Assembly (NCBI GenBank): GCA_019424135.1
Contig: JAHYZZ010000022.1
Location: forward strand, 23,832-39,908
Direction: 5' to 3'
Source: Lachnospiraceae bacterium
GTDB taxonomy: Bacteria; Bacillota; Clostridia; Lachnospirales; Lachnospiraceae
DNA length: 16,077 nt
Each line of letters begins with the position of its first letter. Position 1 is the stretch's first letter. Below, one piece after another: positions 14,769-16,077 of the stretch. The position numbers and the translations under genes were made by a program. The notes under the pieces are model-generated. The model searched no databases. It saw nothing but the letters and a program-made list of their open reading frames with translations, and was not told where the DNA came from.

Positions 14769-15803
14769 CTAACCTACCTGGAATCCGTATTTCAATGGAT
14801 CTGTAGGATCGATCAGATAGGTAGCAACACCTGTCAGGTAAGCGCTTCCGGTGATCATCGGGATAACTGCATCATAGTCAGCTACCTTTGTTGTCTCTTT
14901 AATCACACCCTTGAAGATGCTGCCCATAAAACTTTCATAACGGAACTCTTCTCCGACTTTGATCTCGCCCCATTTGTAAAGGGTAGCAAGTTTCGCGCTT
15001 GTTCCTGTTCCGCATGGGGAACGGTCAGCCATTGCGTCACCAAAGATAACTACGTTCCTCAAGTTTGCCTTGTCCGGATTGGGTGTCGGGCCATAGAACT
15101 CTACCAGGTCAACAGAATCAATGTCAAGCAGAGGATGTTTCACAGGAATTTCTTTGCTGATTGCATCCAGAATTTCCATACCCAGCTTCTGGTAAGCCGG
15201 AACTGTTTTTGCATTAATTTCTCCGATATCAAGCTGTGTGGTATCGACCAGGGCGAAGAAACTTCCGCCAAAGGAAATGGTAAATTTGATTTCCTTTCCG
15301 TCAATCGTTACAGACTGATTTTCCTTATAAACAAATGCAGGAACATTCGTCAGGGTAACGCTTTCAACTTTTCCGTCTTTTACAGTTGCTGTGGTACGGA
15401 TCAGACCTGCCGGAGCATCCAGAACGACTTCATTTTCGCCTTCGTGAGACTCTACGAGACCAGCTTCGATCGCAACTGTAACGGCTCCGATAGTACAGTG
15501 TCCGCACATATTCAGATATCCGCCTGTATCCATGAACATGACACCAAAGTCAGCCTCTTTGTTGACTGGCTCGCACAAGAAAGCTCCGAACATATCATGA
15601 TGTCCTCTTGGCTCAAACATCAATGCGGTACGAACGTTATCGTAGTTTTCCTCCATCCATTTTTTCTTTTCAATCATGGTATTTCCCTGAGGCTCCGGGA
15701 ATCCGCCGATGACCATACGGCAGAACTCGCCTTCGGTATGAGCGTCTACAACCTGAAGAGCAGCCTCAAACCGGTCAAAATTGACATTCGCTTTTAACTC
15801 CAT
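14769..15803 (-). CDS. Proline racemase family enzyme
   Basis: A 344-aa cofactor-independent epimerase. Two catalytic thiols take part: C100 in GGYLNMCGHCTIGA and C264 in DRSPCGTGTSAKLATL. The second cysteine is threonine or serine in the trans-3-hydroxyproline dehydratase relatives, so an epimerase or racemase is favoured. Features typical of clostridial PrdF proteins are present: NTMIEKKKWMEEN, RTALMFEPRGHHDMFG, VVIFGDA, GSAYLTG and IDPTDPLKYGF. Proline is the best guess and 4-hydroxyproline the alternative. The extra C103 next to the catalytic loop is unusual, where many members have G, N or S. AAGGAGGG lies 7 nt from the ATG. In amino-acid fermenters PrdF supplies D-proline to the selenoenzyme proline reductase; that enzyme is not in the window. 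Confidence 0.92.
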   Translation of the reverse strand: MELKANVNFDRFEAALQVVDAHTEGEFCRMVIGGFPEPQGNTMIEKKKWMEENYDNVRTALMFEPRGHHDMFGAFLCEPVNKEADFGVMFMDTGGYLNMCGHCTIGAVTVAIEAGLVESHEGENEVVLDAPAGLIRTTATVKDGKVESVTLTNVPAFVYKENQSVTIDGKEIKFTISFGGSFFALVDTTQLDIGEINAKTVPAYQKLGMEILDAISKEIPVKHPLLDIDSVDLVEFYGPTPNPDKANLRNVVIFGDAMADRSPCGTGTSAKLATLYKWGEIKVGEEFRYESFMGSIFKGVIKETTKVADYDAVIPMITGSAYLTGVATYLIDPTDPLKYGFQVG

Positions 15804-15849
15804 AATTTGTCCCTCCTTAAATATAGTATGAAGTCGCTTATAGATAAAA

Positions 15850-15878
15850 ACTATAAGGTGTTATAAAAACACTTGAAA
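15850..15878 (-). promoter_or_regulatory. Candidate racemase promoter with an inverted repeat in the spacer
   Basis: On the minus strand, TTTCAA (15878-15873) and TATAGT (15855-15850) are 17 bp apart. The spacer contains GTGTT-TTTAT-AACAC (15858-15872), a 5-bp inverted repeat that a repressor could use. The leader to the ATG is about 40 nt. Confidence 0.4.
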
Positions 15879-16077
15879 AACCTCCCCTGGCCTTTCCTGT
15901 GTCTTTTGTAAAATAGATATTGACAAATAATAAACGACAGTTTTTTAACAAATAGACTGCGTTCTAGTACCGCGTTCAGTTCTTATTCTTTATTATGGAG
16001 GAAAGAGCTTGAAAAGTCAATGCTTTTTTGATATTATAAAAACAAATAAAAAGTGTTGAAAAGTGCAAAAAATTATG
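15879..16077 (+). promoter_or_regulatory. Right-edge intergenic region with a second LytTR-type repeat
   Basis: ACAGTTTTT (15937-15945) and TGCGTTCTA (15958-15966) are again 21 bp apart. AAACGACAGTT (15932-15942) is identical to 9912-9922 before the symporter. More GTT cores lie at 15971-15979 and 15976-15984. A weak + strand promoter, TACCGC (15968-15973) and TATTAT (15991-15996) with 17-bp spacing, follows. The same orientation as at the symporter suggests that the controlled gene lies to the right, outside the window. No complete gene is visible here. Confidence 0.45.

Noticed and set aside
15135..15797. 220-aa open frame on the + strand opposite the proline racemase
   Set aside because: It lies wholly inside the racemase gene, has no RBS, and its translation is rich in F, C, N and S with no family pattern. 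It is an antisense shadow of a clearly coding strand.
15920..15948. Perfect TTGACA at 15920-15925 as a + strand promoter
   Set aside because: At 16-18 bp spacing only T-rich sequences with poor -10 matches are found (TTTTTA, TTTTAA, TTTAAC). It is kept only as a possible weak element.
1..16077. Search for tRNA(Sec) (selC) and other tRNA or rRNA genes in the intergenic regions
   Set aside because: No UCA-anticodon loop in a cloverleaf context and no other tRNA-like or rRNA sequence was seen. All gaps are short and explained by promoters, operators or hairpins.
1..16077. CRISPR array, insertion sequence or prophage genes
   Set aside because: No regularly spaced repeats, transposase, integrase or phage structural genes are present. 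The only repeat of note is the single 46-bp palindrome.

Overview
The window looks like a chromosomal stretch from a mid-GC anaerobic Firmicute, most likely class Clostridia (Lachnospiraceae-like). The grounds are strong AGGAGG-type ribosome binding sites, sigma-A-like promoters, a clostridial-type proline racemase, and a SelD that is itself a selenoprotein. All taxonomy here is inference from protein and signal style; no database was searched.

Region 1 (1-821): the last 11 codons of an upstream gene, then a PHP-family metal-dependent phosphoesterase behind a good promoter.

Region 2 (about 866-9903) is a selenium gene cluster, all on the + strand. Its order is yedF-like, selD (UGA-encoded selenocysteine at codon 16 with a SECIS-like hairpin), selA, selB, a LysR-type regulator, a class V aminotransferase of the cysteine desulfurase type, a YedE-type membrane protein, a 67-aa TusA/SirA-like protein and a 78-aa DUF3343 Se/S carrier-like protein. 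It closes with a rho-independent terminator. The first half makes selenophosphate (SelD), converts seryl-tRNA(Sec) to selenocysteyl-tRNA(Sec) (SelA) and delivers it to UGA codons (SelB). The second half looks like selenium or sulfur acquisition and hand-off: import by YedE, mobilisation by the desulfurase, and relay by small CPxP and Cys-containing carriers. A LysR-type palindrome and a sigma-A-like promoter sit at the junction of the two halves. The tRNA(Sec) gene (selC) is not in the window.

Region 3 (9904-14066): a divergent DAACS-family cation symporter, then a LytS/LytTR two-component system. A pair of LytTR-type direct repeats 21 bp apart lies just upstream of the symporter promoter, so the kinase/regulator pair probably controls this transporter. 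A 46-bp perfect palindrome lies between symporter and kinase. An 18-bp perfect bidirectional terminator ends the regulator gene and the convergent tetR gene.

Region 4 (14065-16077, - strand): a TetR-family regulator and a proline racemase family enzyme with both catalytic cysteines, each with its own terminator. The intergenic region at the right edge carries a second copy of the 11-bp core found at the symporter LytTR site, again followed by a GTT half-site 21 bp downstream. This suggests that a gene to the right belongs to the same regulon. Proline racemase often serves D-proline reductase, a selenoenzyme, so regions 2 and 4 may be functionally linked; the reductase itself is not visible here.
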